Position numbers and translations under genes: made by a program. From NCBI GenBank assembly GCA_003551745.1, contig PUNI01000539.1, positions 1 to 6,328 on the forward strand: a DNA stretch of 6,328 bases, read 5' to 3'. The DNA comes from Paracoccaceae bacterium. Its GTDB lineage: Bacteria > Pseudomonadota > Alphaproteobacteria > Rhodobacterales > Rhodobacteraceae. Shown piece by piece: positions 5,034 to 6,328 of the stretch; positions within the stretch are counted from its first letter, which is position 1, and each line of letters opens with the position of its first letter. Below the pieces are notes generated by a model. It did no database searches and was not told the DNA's origin. It saw nothing but the letters and a program-made list of their open reading frames with translations.

Positions 5034-6328
5034 ATGGACCTTCGCAACATCGCGATCATCGCGCATGTCGACCACGGCAAGACCACGCTGGTCGACCAGC
5101 TCCTGAAGCAGTCGGGCGCCTTCCGCGAGGGTCAGGCGGTTGCCGAGCGCGCGATGGATTCGAACGATATCGAGCGCGAGCGCGGGATCACGATCCTGGC
5201 GAAATGCACCTCGGTCGAGTGGCAAGGCACCCGGATCAACATTGTCGACACGCCCGGCCACGCCGATTTCGGCGGCGAGGTGGAGCGGATCCTGAGCATG
5301 GTCGACGGCGTCGTGCTGCTGGTCGATGCCGCCGAGGGCCCGATGCCGCAGACCAAGTTCGTCACCTCCAAGGCTCTGGCGCTGGGCCTGCGCCCCATCG
5401 TGGTGCTGAACAAGGTCGACAAGCCCGATGCCGAGCCCGACCGCGCGCTCGACGAGGTGTTCGACATGTTCGCGGGCCTTGGTGCCAGTGACGAACAGCT
5501 CGACTTCCCGCATCTCTATGCCTCGGGCCGCGCCGGCTGGGCCGACGACAGCCTCGACGGCCCGCGCGCGGACCTCTCGGCCCTGTTTGAGCTGATCGTC
5601 ACCCATGTGCCCGCCCCGGCTCAGATCGCGCGCGAGGGCGAGCCCTTCCGCATGCTCGCCACCACGCTCTCCGCCGACGCCTATCTCGGCCGCATCCTGA
5701 CCGGCCGGGTGGAGTCGGGCCGGTTGAAGGCCGGGACCACGCTGAAGGCGCTGTCGCGAGACGGCGCGCAGATCGAGAGCTTCCGCGTCTCGAAGGTGCT
5801 GGCCTTCCGCGGGCTGGGCCAGCAGCCCATCGACGAGGCGGTGGCGGGCGACATCGTCACCCTGGCCGGAATGACGAAGGCGACGGTGGCCGACACGCTC
5901 TGTGCGCCCGAGGTGGAGGCACCGCTGCCCGCCCAGCCGATCGACCCGCCCACCATCACCGTCACCTTCGGCATCAACGACAGCCCGCTCGCCGGCCGCG
6001 AGGGATCGAAGGTGCAGAGCCGGGTGATCCGCGAGCGGCTGATGCGCGAGGCCGAGATGAACGTGGCGATCAAGGTTGCCGACACGCCGGGCGGCGAGGC
6101 CTTCGAGGTCTCGGGCCGGGGCGAGCTGCAGATGGGTGTCTTGATCGAGAACATGCGCCGCGAGGGCTTCGAGCTCTCGATCTCGCGCCCGCGCGTCGTC
6201 ACCCGCGACGAGGGCGGCCAGAAGCTGGAGCCCGTGGAGGAGGTCACCATCGACGTGGACGACGAGTTCACCGGCGCGGTGATCGAGAAGCTGACCGGCC
6301 CGCGCCGCGGCGAGATGGTGGAGATGCG
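5034..6328 (+). CDS. typA: TypA/BipA translational GTPase (first 431 codons; 3' end outside window)
   Basis: The reading frame from ATG 5034 stays open to the window edge. The family is about 605 residues long, so roughly 70% is present. G-domain motifs: G1 AHVDHGKT at 10-17, G2 region RERGITI at 48-54 with Thr53, G3 DTPGH at 72-76, G4 NKVD at 126-129, and the G5-like ASGRAG at 163-168. An EF-Tu-like beta-barrel domain 2 follows (about 203-300, [15 protein letters not shown] at 215-229). Next is the EF-G-like domain III/V region, with [17 protein letters not shown] at 314-330, SGRGELQMG at 360-368 and RPRVVTR at 385-391. The C-terminal domain specific to BipA is cut off. TypA binds the ribosome at the EF-G site and helps 50S assembly and stress adaptation, especially in the cold. 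GGGGAA (5023-5028) lies 5 nt before the ATG. An in-frame ATG at 5001 would add 11 residues but lacks an RBS and departs from the family start [17 protein letters not shown]. Confidence 0.95.
   Translation, partial: MDLRNIAIIAHVDHGKTTLVDQLLKQSGAFREGQAVAERAMDSNDIERERGITILAKCTSVEWQGTRINIVDTPGHADFGGEVERILSMVDGVVLLVDAAEGPMPQTKFVTSKALALGLRPIVVLNKVDKPDAEPDRALDEVFDMFAGLGASDEQLDFPHLYASGRAGWADDSLDGPRADLSALFELIVTHVPAPAQIAREGEPFRMLATTLSADAYLGRILTGRVESGRLKAGTTLKALSRDGAQIESFRVSKVLAFRGLGQQPIDEAVAGDIVTLAGMTKATVADTLCAPEVEAPLPAQPIDPPTITVTFGINDSPLAGREGSKVQSRVIRERLMREAEMNVAIKVADTPGGEAFEVSGRGELQMGVLIENMRREGFELSISRPRVVTRDEGGQKLEPVEEVTIDVDDEFTGAVIEKLTGPRRGEMVEM

Overview
The window looks like chromosome from a GC-rich alphaproteobacterium, most likely of the Rhodobacteraceae (Rhodobacter/Rhodovulum/Paracoccus type). 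The reasons are strong G/C preference at third codon positions (judged by eye, not computed), the gene order iscR - cysteine desulfurase - sufB with a divergent alpha/beta hydrolase, the IscR variant without its usual cluster ligands, and an operator resembling the 'Iron-Rhodo-box' described for this group. No mobile element, CRISPR array, rRNA or tRNA is visible, and no gene-free stretch exceeds about 200 bases.

Left part, minus strand (1-1700): the promoter-proximal end of an isc-suf iron-sulfur cluster assembly operon. It runs leftwards from iscR (Rrf2-type repressor), through a group I (NifS/IscS-like) cysteine desulfurase, into the first codons of sufB, which leaves the window. The desulfurase would supply persulfide sulfur to the SufBCD scaffold encoded further left, and IscR would adjust expression to iron and cluster supply.

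Control region (1701-1894): this holds a good sigma70-type promoter for iscR whose -10 box lies inside a perfect TTAGAA-N3-TTCTAA palindrome. A near copy of that palindrome lies inside the desulfurase coding sequence (436-450), written in codons that are rare for this genome. The divergent alpha/beta hydrolase gene begins with a 20-bp imperfect tandem duplication of its own start region, which creates an overlapping 10-codon upstream ORF.

Right part, plus strand (1895-6328): the alpha/beta hydrolase; icd (dimeric NADP-isocitrate dehydrogenase) followed by a strong stem-loop; a closely spaced pair of membrane proteins (an SMR/EmrE-type transporter and a short YitT-family protein); and the first 431 codons of typA/bipA, a ribosome-binding translational GTPase, cut by the window edge. 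These are mostly ordinary housekeeping genes. The observations worth following up concern regulation of the isc-suf operon: the IscR ligand set, the promoter-operator, and the intragenic second operator. I found no convincing wholly new system.
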